Assembly (NCBI RefSeq): GCF_034931005.1
Contig: NZ_JAYGIN010000015.1
Coordinates: 62,001-126,000, forward strand
Length of the DNA: 64,000 nt
Origin: Arcicella sp034931005
Lineage (GTDB): Bacteria > Bacteroidota > Bacteroidia > Cytophagales > Spirosomataceae
Direction of reading: 5' to 3'
A program made the translations under genes and the position numbers. This document shows, in pieces, positions 53,818 to 62,041 of this stretch. How positions within the stretch are numbered: position 1 is the stretch's first letter; each line of letters opens with the position of its first letter. The notes under the pieces were generated by a model. It worked only from the letters and a program-made list of their open reading frames with translations. It made no database searches and was not told where the DNA came from.

Positions 53818-54119
53818 ACCTTTACGCCCTCCTCATGCGTTGCTTTGGGACTTGCCAATACTTCACATTTACGGTATCGTACTTTGTTACCGATACGGTA
53901 AGATTTTAATAAACCTTTATTTGTCCAGTCGTGGAGCGTTGGGAGTGATATTTTAAAAAGTTTAGCGACCTCCTCACGGGTCAAAAACTCCTCTGCATCT
54001 GATTGCGTGGAGGTTTGGGGAATGAAAGACTTTAAACGATTCTCTATAAGTCCGTCAATGTTAGAAAGTAAGGTGCTAACGTCTATTTGCTGCACCTGTA
54101 CTATTGTGGTAGTTTGCAT
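53814..54119 (-). CDS. Excisionase-like/MerR-type HTH protein
   Basis: 101 residues. The C-terminal half, EEFLTREEVAKLFKISLPTLHDWTNKGLLKSYRIGNKVRYRKCEV, is an HTH_17 domain as in excisionases of Bacteroidota integrative elements; the N-terminal 40 residues are helical. It probably directs excision with the integrase or regulates the operon. Its ATG is preceded at zero distance by a hairpin and U run (54120-54156). Confidence 0.85.
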   Translation of the reverse strand: MQTTTIVQVQQIDVSTLLSNIDGLIENRLKSFIPQTSTQSDAEEFLTREEVAKLFKISLPTLHDWTNKGLLKSYRIGNKVRYRKCEVLASPKATHEEGVKV

Positions 54120-54156
54120 AAAAAAACCGTCAAACGTTGTATTTCGTTTGACGGTT
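54120..54156 (-). terminator. Hairpin with U tract abutting the excisionase-like ATG
   Basis: On the minus strand AACCGTCAAACG (54145-54156), an 8-base loop, CGTTTGACGGTT (54125-54136) and T's run straight into ATG at 54119. Perfect 12-bp arms. It likely ends the upstream 301-residue gene's transcript, and could hide or set translation of the HTH gene. Confidence 0.8.
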
Positions 54157-54208
54157 GTAAATTTCCCCTACTTTATCATAATTAACTTAACAGGGTGTAC
54201 CCTAAAAA

Positions 54209-55114
54209 CTACCCTAAAATATAATCTTTTACTATCTCTTTGCATAACTCTTTATGTTTCAATGGGTTATAGTTTTTGTCTTTATTTTGTAATCCTGTTA
54301 TATACTTTCTTGTATTATCATCATTAATGCGTAGGATTTTATTAACTAAATCCCCTCTTTTATTATCCGAACTAATATTTTTTAATATTGGCAAATCAAA
54401 AAAACCAACTTCATATAACAACATAATTACTTGCGACAAACTTTTAATTTCTCTTTTTAAATCATCTTGTTTACCAATTGGCTCTATCTCTAACAAATCA
54501 TTTTTTCTTACTTTTAAATATTGCACAAAATCAAATTTTCCTAAATCACGAGCAAGGTTAAAATTTGATATATCAACGCCCAAAACTGAATTTATTTTAA
54601 TTGGTTCGCCACTCTCATAAAATTCTGAAAAACAATACTTTACGTCTTTTATTTTCTCATTAATAATGTCAATTTCTAACATCGAACTTGACTGCAAAAC
54701 ACGCTCAAAACCTTTTTTTAAATCCTCAAAAATAACACTTCTAAGACTATTTATAAACTCTATATCTTCATTATTAGGCAACAAAAACACGGGCAACTCT
54801 AATCCTGCCAAAACCTCTTTTACTCCTAAACTCTCATACTCAAACAACGCTTTAACCTCCTCTATCCGCTTTATTTCCTTCATTAGAAATAAAAATTTAC
54901 TTCTAACTTTGTCTATCAATTCCGACGTAGGGGGCAAATCATCATCATTAAAAACACTTCCTTTTTTTGAAATTTCTCTATCAATTAAACGGCTCAAAAT
55001 ATCACTGCATTGTTGCCATTTTTTTTTTATAAATGGTAAATCCGCTTTAATATCTTGACTAATACGGAATAAATTACTTGTATATTTTTCTAAATCCAGT
55101 TCGTAAACTTCCAT
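54209..55114 (-). CDS. Element protein of unknown function, helical
   Basis: 301 residues, no signal or membrane segment, acidic and rich in Leu, Lys and Glu, as in alpha-helical proteins. The C-terminal GFFDLPILKNISSDNKRGDLVNKILRI... followed by TRKYITGLQNKDKNYNPLKH is faintly like the end of RteC regulators of Bacteroides conjugative transposons. I do not assign it. Between integrase and excisionase-like genes, in the position often taken by a regulator or cargo. Confidence 0.6.
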   Translation of the reverse strand: MEVYELDLEKYTSNLFRISQDIKADLPFIKKKWQQCSDILSRLIDREISKKGSVFNDDDLPPTSELIDKVRSKFLFLMKEIKRIEEVKALFEYESLGVKEVLAGLELPVFLLPNNEDIEFINSLRSVIFEDLKKGFERVLQSSSMLEIDIINEKIKDVKYCFSEFYESGEPIKINSVLGVDISNFNLARDLGKFDFVQYLKVRKNDLLEIEPIGKQDDLKREIKSLSQVIMLLYEVGFFDLPILKNISSDNKRGDLVNKILRINDDNTRKYITGLQNKDKNYNPLKHKELCKEIVKDYILG

Positions 55115-55179
55115 GATTTTTATTTTGATTTTTTAAGCGGAGGGAACGCACACCTCCACATGGTAAAGGATAAGTTAAA

Positions 55180-56520
55180 TTAGCTTGCTAATACTTTAAT
55201 AATAATCTTTGAGGCTTCGCTATCATCACGATATTTTGACCAGTCAGAAGTAAAGCGTTTAGCCTTTTCCATTCCATCAAGTTTTATATATTTCATAAAT
55301 GATTTTTCGGTTTTGTGTCCAGTAATAGCCATGATAACAAGCGTACTAACGCCACGTTTAAACGCATTGGTAGCAAATGAACGCCTTGCCGTGTGGTCGG
55401 TTACTAACTGCCATTTCTCATAGTTAGTTATTATCTTTTGCCCTCCTTTGGTTATAGCCTTAGAAACAGTTTCGTTTATCTCTGCCAGTTGGCAAACTTC
55501 TTTTATGTAGTCGTTTACTTTTTGATTGCTAATACTTGGTAATTGATAGCCGTACTTTTCAAAAATCTGTTTAACTACGTGGAGGACGGGGACGGTCACG
55601 GGGTCGCCTGTCTTTTCTTGAATTAACTGTATAAATTCCGTTCCGTCTTCGTCTTTTAGAAAACTGTATTTATTCACTTTTGAAAGGTCGGAATACCTTA
55701 AACCAGTATAGCAACCAACTATAAAAAAATCTCTAACACGCTCTAACCTTAAATTATTGGATAAATCCAAGCCCTCTATTTTTTCAAGTTCTGACATGGT
55801 TAAATAAATACTATCGGAATCCTCCTCAACGGCTTTAAATTTCTTAGTTCTATATGGCAACGCCTTTATCATTCCCTCCTCTAACAGATAATTCATTATA
55901 CTTTTAATGGTTGTTACGTCCTTCCAAATCGTATTTTTTGCAAGGTTTTTAACTTTTTCCAACCATTCTACATAGTCATTATGAAAAACCTCATCTATGG
56001 CAATTAAACTTAGTTCACGGTCGTAAATATTAGAGAACTCCAATAACCGAGCCTGTACTGTTCGGTATCTCTGAATAGACCTAAACGCTAACTTTTCCCC
56101 GTCATGGTTTTTGCGTGTCCCGTTTTCGCTATCCGTGATATATTGCTCTATAACTCTAAAAAGTTCTTGCGTTGGGGTTTCGTTGGGGACGGGGACGGTT
56201 TCGGGGTCTTTGGGCTTCAAAAACTCCTCTATATGCGATTTTAAAGACAAAGCCGTTACCGTTTTCTTTTCGGCTATCATTTGCACCTCTATACGGTTAA
56301 ATTCGTTCTCAATACTCTGTAATACCCTATTGATTAAAGTTTTATCCTTTTCGGCTATAACGTCCTTCACTCTGCCTTTTTCGCCACTCCAATTTTTAGG
56401 CAAAACGGTAAAGCCAGTTGATAATTTAGCCCTTTCAGACTTGCCAACCCTAATAATGCAATTTATTTTTTGAGGAGTTTTTGCGTTAGGTTCACGCAAA
56501 ACAAAGGTAATTCCAGCCAT
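55180..56520 (-). CDS. Tyrosine-type site-specific integrase
   Basis: 446 residues. N-terminal Arm-DNA-binding part (TFVLREPNAKTPQKINCIIRVG), a SAM-like core-binding helix bundle and the catalytic domain: Arg in GCYTGLRYSDLSKVN, Lys in the beta turn, H-x-x-R in TDHTARRSFATNAF, His in TGHKTEKSF and Tyr in SFMKYIKL. Typical Bacteroidota phage/ICE integrase. Directs recombination at the tRNA-fMet 17-bp core; encoded at the right end reading inward. Its gene contains two G-rich words related to the terminal repeats. Confidence 0.93.
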   Translation of the reverse strand: MAGITFVLREPNAKTPQKINCIIRVGKSERAKLSTGFTVLPKNWSGEKGRVKDVIAEKDKTLINRVLQSIENEFNRIEVQMIAEKKTVTALSLKSHIEEFLKPKDPETVPVPNETPTQELFRVIEQYITDSENGTRKNHDGEKLAFRSIQRYRTVQARLLEFSNIYDRELSLIAIDEVFHNDYVEWLEKVKNLAKNTIWKDVTTIKSIMNYLLEEGMIKALPYRTKKFKAVEEDSDSIYLTMSELEKIEGLDLSNNLRLERVRDFFIVGCYTGLRYSDLSKVNKYSFLKDEDGTEFIQLIQEKTGDPVTVPVLHVVKQIFEKYGYQLPSISNQKVNDYIKEVCQLAEINETVSKAITKGGQKIITNYEKWQLVTDHTARRSFATNAFKRGVSTLVIMAITGHKTEKSFMKYIKLDGMEKAKRFTSDWSKYRDDSEASKIIIKVLAS

Positions 56521-56762
56521 AACTTTAAAACTTTAAAACAAACGTATTAAATTAACCTAATAAATTACTATAAAGGTAGTACCTTTGTGATTAATTCCAA
56601 AAGAACGGGGACGGTTTCGGGGACGGTTTTTATTTACTTACCTTAATTTAACTTAATCTATTTTAACTATCTTTGGAATAAAAATTAAAATAAAGCATTA
56701 AAAATCAATAAGTTAGAAGGCTTTTCAATACGCAGACATAAAACTACAATTCAATACTTTGT
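56521..56762. other. Non-coding right flank of the element
   Basis: No gene. Holds the integrase upstream region: AAAGGTAGTACCTTT, a short palindrome at 56572-56586, followed at once by TACCTTTG; a second TATCTTTG at 56668-56675 on the plus strand; and the G-rich repeat at 56607-56630. The palindrome is a candidate operator for integrase control. Confidence 0.5.
56607..56630. repeat. G-rich repeat, right end of element
   Basis: GGGGACGGTTTCGGGGACGG and TTTT; one base different from the left copy at 49859-49882, same orientation. Confidence 0.8.
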
Positions 56763-56779
56763 AGTCCTGTTCCTGCTAC
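56763..56779. repeat. attR core
   Basis: AGTCCTGTTCCTGCTAC, a copy of the tRNA-fMet 3' end without the rest of the tRNA. Confidence 0.9.
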
Positions 56780-56784
56780 TAATT

Positions 56785-56824
56785 AAAAGCGTAACTTACT
56801 CAAAAAAAGTAGTTACGCTTTTTT
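56785..56824 (+). terminator. Native terminator of tRNA-fMet, displaced by the element
   Basis: AAAAGCGTAACT and AGTTACGCTTTT with a T run, six bases after attR. In the empty site it would directly follow the tRNA. It now separates the element from era. Confidence 0.85.
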
Positions 56825-56846
56825 GTTTTGCATTATACTTACAGAA

Positions 56847-57752
56847 ATGGAACAAATCAATCATAAAGCAGGCTTCGTCAGCATCGTTGGGAAACCTAAC
56901 GTTGGTAAATCAACCTTAATGAATGTTTTGGTGGGTGAACGCCTCAGTATCATCACATCAAAGGCTCAAACTACCCGTCACCGTATCATGGGTATTTTGA
57001 ATGGCACACATAAGGGTACTGATTTTCAATTAGTTTACTCTGATACACCAGGAATTATTCTGCCCAAATATGAGTTACATAAATCAATGATGACTTTTGT
57101 GCATAGTTCTTTGGAAGATGCCGACGTGATTTTGTTTGTAACAGATATTTTTGAGAAATACGATGAAGATGATGTTATCGACAAGCTTGCTCGTATCGAC
57201 CATATTCCTGTTTTGTTGTTGATTAATAAAATTGATTTAGCTACCGAAGAACAAATTGCTGAAAAAATTGCTCATTGGCGTGAACGTTTCCCAACGCAAG
57301 CAATCATTCCAATTTCTGCTTTGAAAGAACAAAATACAGGAGAAATTTTTGATTCAATCGTTGAACATTTACCGAATCATCCGCCGTATTTTGATAAAGA
57401 AGAGTTGACCGATAAGCCAGAACGCTTTTTTGCTTCGGAGATAATCAGAGAAAAGATATTCTTGAATTATAAAAAAGAAGTGCCTTATTCTTGCGAAGTG
57501 TCCATTGCGGCATTTAAGGAAGAAGATAATTTAATTAGAATTTCGGCAGAAATTTACGTTGAACGAGTAACCCAAAGAGCCATTTTGATTGGTCACAAAG
57601 GCGAATCCATTAAAAAAGTAGGTACGCAAGCCCGTGAGGCAATGGAAAAATTCTTTGGCAAAAAGGTTTTCTTGGAGCAATTCATCAAAGTAGAACCCGA
57701 TTGGAGACAGAAAGCTCAGAAATTACGAATGTTTGGATATGGACAGGATTGA
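56847..57752 (+). CDS. era: GTPase Era
   Basis: 301 residues from the ATG at 56847 (MEQINHKAGFVSIVGKPN); a TTG start at 56823 would lie in the terminator. G1 GKPNVGKST, G3 DTPG, G4 NKID and G5 ISAL are present, and the C-terminal KH domain has IGHKGESIKKVGTQAREAMEKFFGKKVFLEQFIKVEPDWR. Era helps mature 16S rRNA and assemble the 30S subunit. Upstream is the tRNA-fMet/element; der follows after two unrelated genes. Confidence 0.95.
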   Translation: MEQINHKAGFVSIVGKPNVGKSTLMNVLVGERLSIITSKAQTTRHRIMGILNGTHKGTDFQLVYSDTPGIILPKYELHKSMMTFVHSSLEDADVILFVTDIFEKYDEDDVIDKLARIDHIPVLLLINKIDLATEEQIAEKIAHWRERFPTQAIIPISALKEQNTGEIFDSIVEHLPNHPPYFDKEELTDKPERFFASEIIREKIFLNYKKEVPYSCEVSIAAFKEEDNLIRISAEIYVERVTQRAILIGHKGESIKKVGTQAREAMEKFFGKKVFLEQFIKVEPDWRQKAQKLRMFGYGQD

Positions 57753-57816
57753 GATTATTAGGTCATATATCCCTATATTCTCCAGAAAATTTATTACATA
57801 TTTCTCTACCATTTAA

Positions 57817-58536
57817 ATGACTAATCTACCTAAAAAATATATTTTCATTGATGAAAGTGGAGACCCTACTTTTTATGGTTCTGGCAAGAAATTATTGGTA
57901 GGAACGGAGGGTTTTCAACCATATCTGATTATTGGTATGATTGAAACTCTCAACAGAAAGGCATTAAGAAAATCGGTTCTTGATTTTATGGAGGCTATTA
58001 AAACGGATGTGATGTTTAATTCAATTCCATCAGTGGCAACTTCCAAAGGTTGGTATGTCCATGCACGTGGAGACCATCCAGAAATTAGACTAAAATTCTT
58101 TGAGTTTTTAAGACAATTAGACGGCTTCAAAGTTCATGTTACTATTGCTCGAAAAAACCTTTCTATCTTTAATCGAAAACATAATAATAACCCCTCAGAG
58201 TTTTATTTTGATGTTTTAAGGCATTTATTAGCTGATAAAATGACGGACAGCTCCATTCATTATCAGTTATTTCTATCACAAAGAGGGAATAATTCAATGA
58301 ATCGTTTTGAGGAAGCTGTTACAAAAGCCTTAAAAATTGATAAAAGTAAGGTGAATTTATCATCAAAAATCAATTACTCGTTGGAAATTGTACCAAGTGA
58401 TGATACCCCAGAATTGAGTATAATTGATTATATGATTTGGGCAGTTCAACGAAAATTATTGAAAGGAGAAGCAAGATTTTTTGAGGCTTTGAAAGATAAA
58501 TACGGAACAGTTGTAGAATTATATCCAGAGACATAA
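57817..58536 (+). CDS. DUF3800-family protein (RNase H-like fold)
   Basis: 239 residues. N-terminal YIFIDESGDPTF gives the D-E-S-G-D signature; a later VHVTIARKN strand, and the end DYMIWAVQRKL with acidic residues, fit DUF3800 proteins, which share an RNase H-like fold and often sit in defence or mobile regions. Catalytic role unproved. The gene interrupts an era-der spacing that is otherwise simple, and a candidate folded RNA follows its stop. No partner protein gene is adjacent. Confidence 0.85.
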   Translation: MTNLPKKYIFIDESGDPTFYGSGKKLLVGTEGFQPYLIIGMIETLNRKALRKSVLDFMEAIKTDVMFNSIPSVATSKGWYVHARGDHPEIRLKFFEFLRQLDGFKVHVTIARKNLSIFNRKHNNNPSEFYFDVLRHLLADKMTDSSIHYQLFLSQRGNNSMNRFEEAVTKALKIDKSKVNLSSKINYSLEIVPSDDTPELSIIDYMIWAVQRKLLKGEARFFEALKDKYGTVVELYPET

Positions 58537-58555
58537 AAAAAGCCAAAAAATCCAG

Positions 58556-58609
58556 TCGCCCTCGTACCAATACTGGTAGCACCCATCATGGGATGAGATA
58601 TAGAAGCGA
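58556..58609 (+). ncRNA. Candidate folded RNA behind the DUF3800 gene
   Basis: TCGC (58556-58559) can pair with GCGA (58606-58609), CTC with GAG, and two small hairpins are inside: TACCA-ATAC-TGGTA (58565-58578) and CCCA-TCA-TGGG (58582-58592). Starts 20 bases after the stop. The stems are short and chance is possible. Another hairpin lies near 58650-58672 (AAAGTTAC / GTAACTTT). The remaining bases to 58688 have no gene. Confidence 0.3.
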
Positions 58610-58688
58610 TAAACTTTTTAGCTGATACAAATTTAGAAATAAAATTGCAAAAAGTTACTATATGGTAACTTTTAAAAAATAAGTACAT

Positions 58689-58787
58689 TTTCTACCCCTA
58701 CCTTAAAAGTATATTATTCAAAAATCGAGGTGCTTATAAACTAAGATTAAAACACTGAAATTCAGATTTTTAATTAATTCACAGTTT
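58689..58787. repeat. 99-bp direct repeat, left copy
   Basis: From TTTCTACCCCTACC to TTCACAGTTT; 98 of 99 bases match 59675-59773. It forms the upstream region of the lipoprotein gene. Confidence 0.93.
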
Positions 58788-58833
58788 GTAAGGAAGAATC
58801 TTAATTTTTACAAAATAAAATCCTACATAAATC

Positions 58834-59661
58834 ATGAAGAAACTATTACTATTAAGCATTTTTATTGTTACTATATCATGTCAAAAAAGTAGTAATGATG
58901 TAAGTCCAACAGCAAATTGTTACATGAGTAAATTAACATTGACAACTAAAACAACTGTTCCTTTACAATCGACTTCTACATCATATAACATTGTATATGA
59001 TGCAAGTCAAAAGATTAGCAAAATTTATAATACTGACTATGGCTATCTTGCTGAATATGTACACAGCACAAATAAAGTAATAGTGAAAACGTATGATGTT
59101 TTTAATGGTAAAAATACCCTGAAAACTACCAACACTATTACATTAAATAGTAAAGACCAAATTATTCAAACATTGGAAGAAAATGAGATTGAAAAGAAGG
59201 CAGCAAATTATGTTCCTATAACTACCAAATTTGAATATAATGACAAAGGATATGTTACTAAAAGTGGATTTTATACTATTGCTTATGAATATAATTCAAC
59301 GGGGCTTCCTTCTAAAATTACAAATAATTATATTGTAAATGGTCAAATTTTCCTGAGTAATTCTGATTTATACGAATATTACACTGAATATAAAGTTACT
59401 GATTTTGCTAATAAGGAAGCACTTTATGACTACGGGTCGCATGGGTCATATAATTTAAGACCTTTTATGAAGTTCGTTAAGTCAATTAAGCATTATGAAG
59501 CAAATATTTTAAAGTATGAAGCCTTATTCACGTATGCATTTAATACAGACAATAAAAAAGTAAAAAACATTACACAAATCAATTACAATTATACAAGTAC
59601 AGGTGTAAAAATAAATACTCCTACAACATCAATACAAGAATTTGAATATCAATGTAAATAA
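58834..59661 (+). CDS. Secreted lipoprotein, related to the one at 5528-6316
   Basis: 275 residues. Signal MKKLLLLSIFIVTISC with lipobox, then QKSSNDVSP and CYMSKLTLTT. Repeating tyrosine-rich strands (FEYNDKGYVTKSGF, YEYNSTGLPSKITNNY) and the ending FEYQCK parallel the lipoprotein at 5528-6316. No enzymatic motif. It lies between two 99-bp direct repeats, so it was probably inserted upstream of der or arose with a duplication of the der leader. More AT-rich than era and der. Confidence 0.78.
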   Translation: MKKLLLLSIFIVTISCQKSSNDVSPTANCYMSKLTLTTKTTVPLQSTSTSYNIVYDASQKISKIYNTDYGYLAEYVHSTNKVIVKTYDVFNGKNTLKTTNTITLNSKDQIIQTLEENEIEKKAANYVPITTKFEYNDKGYVTKSGFYTIAYEYNSTGLPSKITNNYIVNGQIFLSNSDLYEYYTEYKVTDFANKEALYDYGSHGSYNLRPFMKFVKSIKHYEANILKYEALFTYAFNTDNKKVKNITQINYNYTSTGVKINTPTTSIQEFEYQCK

Positions 59662-59674
59662 ACATAATCAGCAA

Positions 59675-59773
59675 TTTCTACCCCTACCTTAAAAGTATAT
59701 TATTCAAAAATCGAGGTGCTTATAAACTAAGATTAAAACACTGAAATTCAGCTTTTTAATTAATTCACAGTTT
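59675..59773. repeat. 99-bp direct repeat, right copy
   Basis: One base different from 58689-58787 (CAGC versus CAGA). It forms the leader of der. Confidence 0.93.
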
Positions 59774-59801
59774 ATAGGGAACAGCTCAAAAAACAAGTAA
59801 A

Positions 59802-61124
59802 ATGTCAAATATTGTTGCAATTGTTGGTCGCCCGAACGTGGGTAAATCAACACTTTTTAATCGCCTTATCGAACAGAAAAAGGCAATCATGGACAACGTT
59901 TCGGGTGTAACTCGTGACCGCCACTACGGATACGGTGAGTGGATTGGAAAATATTACACCGTTATTGATACAGGTGGATACGTTGTAGGCTCTGAAGATA
60001 CCTTTGAAGGTGCTATTCGTGAGCAAGTGGAATTGGCAATCGAAGAAGCAGACGTTTGTCTTTTCGTGGTGGATTGTACTACGGGTATTACTGATTTAGA
60101 CAAAGACTTCGCAAAGGTTCTTCGTAAATCAAAAAAACCTGTTTACATCGTTGCCAACAAGGCTGATACCTACGAAAAAGGGATGGATGCCGTTGAGTTT
60201 TATGAATTAGGTATGGGCGAACCTTTTGCTATTGCCGCAGAAAGTGGTTCGGGAACGGGAGATTTATTAGATGCCGTTGTGAGTCATTTTGAAGAAGAAG
60301 GCGTTGAAAATCCAAATGCAGGAATTCCTAAAATTGCGATTCTGGGAAAACCAAACGTTGGTAAATCTTCATTCTTAAATGCTCTTTTGGGTAAAGAAAG
60401 AAGTATCGTTACGGATATTGCTGGTACAACTCGTGATGCGATTGATAACCACTACAATATGTTCGGGAAGGATTTTATCATTACCGACACCGCTGGGATT
60501 CGTCGCAAGGCAAAAATGGAAGATAACATCGAGTATTATTCTTTCTTGCGTACTATTAAAGCGATGGAAGAATGTGATATTGCCGTTATTTTGATTGATG
60601 CTACCACGATTGATTTGCAGACAGGTTTACAAGCACAAGACATGACCATTATTTCAATGGCTGACCGTGCTAAAAAAGGAATCGTGTTGATGATTAATAA
60701 GTGGGATTTGGTTGAAAAAGATTCAATGACTTCTAAGCGTATGGAAGATGCAATTCGTCAGCGTATGGCTCCTCTAAATTATATGCCAATCATTTTTACG
60801 TCTGTGAAAGAAAAACAACGTATTTTCCAAGCGGTTGAAATGATTTTGGAAGTTTATGAGAACAAAACGAAGAAAATCCCTACATCAAAATTAAATGATG
60901 TGATGCTAAAGGTAATCGAAAATTATCCACCACCAGCATGGAAAGGTAAGTATATCAAAATCAAGTACATGACGCAATTACCAACGAAGTCGCCGTCATT
61001 TGTAATGTTCTGTAATTTACCACAATACATCCGTGAAAGTTATGAGCGTTATTTAGAAAACCAAATGCGTGAACACTTCGACTTTACAGGTGTACCAATT
61101 CAGATTTTCTTTAGACAAAAGTAA
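59802..61124 (+). CDS. der: Ribosome-assembly GTPase Der (EngA)
   Basis: 440 residues with two tandem GTPase domains: first G1 GRPNVGKST, DTGG and NKAD; second GKPNVGKSS, DTAG and NKWD. A KH-like C-terminal domain (WKGKYIKIKYMTQLPTKSPSFVMF...) follows. Der helps assemble the 50S subunit. Start MSNIVAIVGRPNVGK at 59802 is clear. Immediately after the second 99-bp repeat; ended by a strong terminator 100 bp downstream. Confidence 0.96.
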   Translation: MSNIVAIVGRPNVGKSTLFNRLIEQKKAIMDNVSGVTRDRHYGYGEWIGKYYTVIDTGGYVVGSEDTFEGAIREQVELAIEEADVCLFVVDCTTGITDLDKDFAKVLRKSKKPVYIVANKADTYEKGMDAVEFYELGMGEPFAIAAESGSGTGDLLDAVVSHFEEEGVENPNAGIPKIAILGKPNVGKSSFLNALLGKERSIVTDIAGTTRDAIDNHYNMFGKDFIITDTAGIRRKAKMEDNIEYYSFLRTIKAMEECDIAVILIDATTIDLQTGLQAQDMTIISMADRAKKGIVLMINKWDLVEKDSMTSKRMEDAIRQRMAPLNYMPIIFTSVKEKQRIFQAVEMILEVYENKTKKIPTSKLNDVMLKVIENYPPPAWKGKYIKIKYMTQLPTKSPSFVMFCNLPQYIRESYERYLENQMREHFDFTGVPIQIFFRQK

Positions 61125-61225
61125 GTAGTTACTGGAAATTGATTATTGGTGGATTGGTTTTTGATTTTATTCTATCAAAATCTTTAAATCCATTAATCTA
61201 ATACATCTAAGTTCAGATAATACCA

Positions 61226-61263
61226 CAAAAAAGCCTGCAAATTTTAGGATTTGCAGGCTTTTT
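61226..61263. terminator. Bidirectional terminator between der and the DUF6580 gene
   Basis: AAAAAAGCCTGCAAAT and ATTTGCAGGCTTTTT with a short loop, between convergent genes. Confidence 0.9.
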
Positions 61264-61288
61264 CTATTTGTTAAAACGTCAAATTGAA

Positions 61289-61885
61289 TTACGCATGAAC
61301 AACTGCTAATTCTTTTACTTGTGTTTTAGCATATTCATACATTCCAAACATTACGCCTGAGAATAACAAATTACTCATCAATGAATTTTTCAAAAATGGC
61401 AATGCCATTGTGTAGCAAGTAACCAAACCTTCCATTGTTTTTGGATACATTGTTCCGCCATTCCAAACAAAAAAGTTTGATACCGTAAAAAATGCAAGTG
61501 TTGCTAAAAGATTGGCTAATAAGACATTACTAACATTTACTTTCTTCAACGTTACGATTCCGATAGCTACCATAACGGAAATACTAATGAAAACGGTTGT
61601 CTCAAAACCAAAAGAAAATGTTGGATAATATTGCTTATAAAAAACATTATTTAATACCAAATTTGACACCCAAAGGGCAAATAATGGAACCGCAAAAGCC
61701 CAAGATTTACGAGTAAAATAAGCTCCACCAAACAATGCCATTGCTCCAACTGGAGAAAAATTTGACAATGAAGGCATCATCACTGGTACAAAACGGCTAA
61801 TTGCCGCTAACAATATCATTCCCGAAATAACTCCAAAACGAAGATTTACTGAATTTTTCATCTCTTTCAAAGCGATTTTGAACAT
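61289..61885 (-). CDS. DUF6580-type membrane protein
   Basis: 198 residues with five or six membrane segments (GVISGMILLAAISRFVPVMM; NFSPVGAMALFGGAYF; FAVPLFALWVSNLVL; VFISISVMVAIGIVTL; LLANLLATLAFFTVSNFFVW; NSLMSNLLFSGVMFGMYEYA). The NFSPVGAMALFGGAYF motif is the family hallmark (P-x-x-N-F-x-P-x-x-A). Often an ECF-like transporter S component, sometimes with cobalamin genes; no B12 riboswitch is visible upstream. An ATG at 61861 is also usable. Confidence 0.8.
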   Translation of the reverse strand: MFKIALKEMKNSVNLRFGVISGMILLAAISRFVPVMMPSLSNFSPVGAMALFGGAYFTRKSWAFAVPLFALWVSNLVLNNVFYKQYYPTFSFGFETTVFISISVMVAIGIVTLKKVNVSNVLLANLLATLAFFTVSNFFVWNGGTMYPKTMEGLVTCYTMALPFLKNSLMSNLLFSGVMFGMYEYAKTQVKELAVVHA

Positions 61886-62041
61886 CGCTGATTAATTCTA
61901 TTCTACAAATTTAAGAAGGTTTAGAGATTTCAGCGTAATTTTGAAAAAATAAATGTTTGTTGTACGCATTAGACTTTAAGCAATAGGGCTTCTTTAAACC
62001 AACTGCTTACGGCATATCGCTTATAGCATATCGCTAAAAAA

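Noticed and set aside
58446..58688. Minus-strand 80-codon frame behind the DUF3800 gene
   Set aside because: Antisense to the DUF3800 gene end; composition is that of a shadow.
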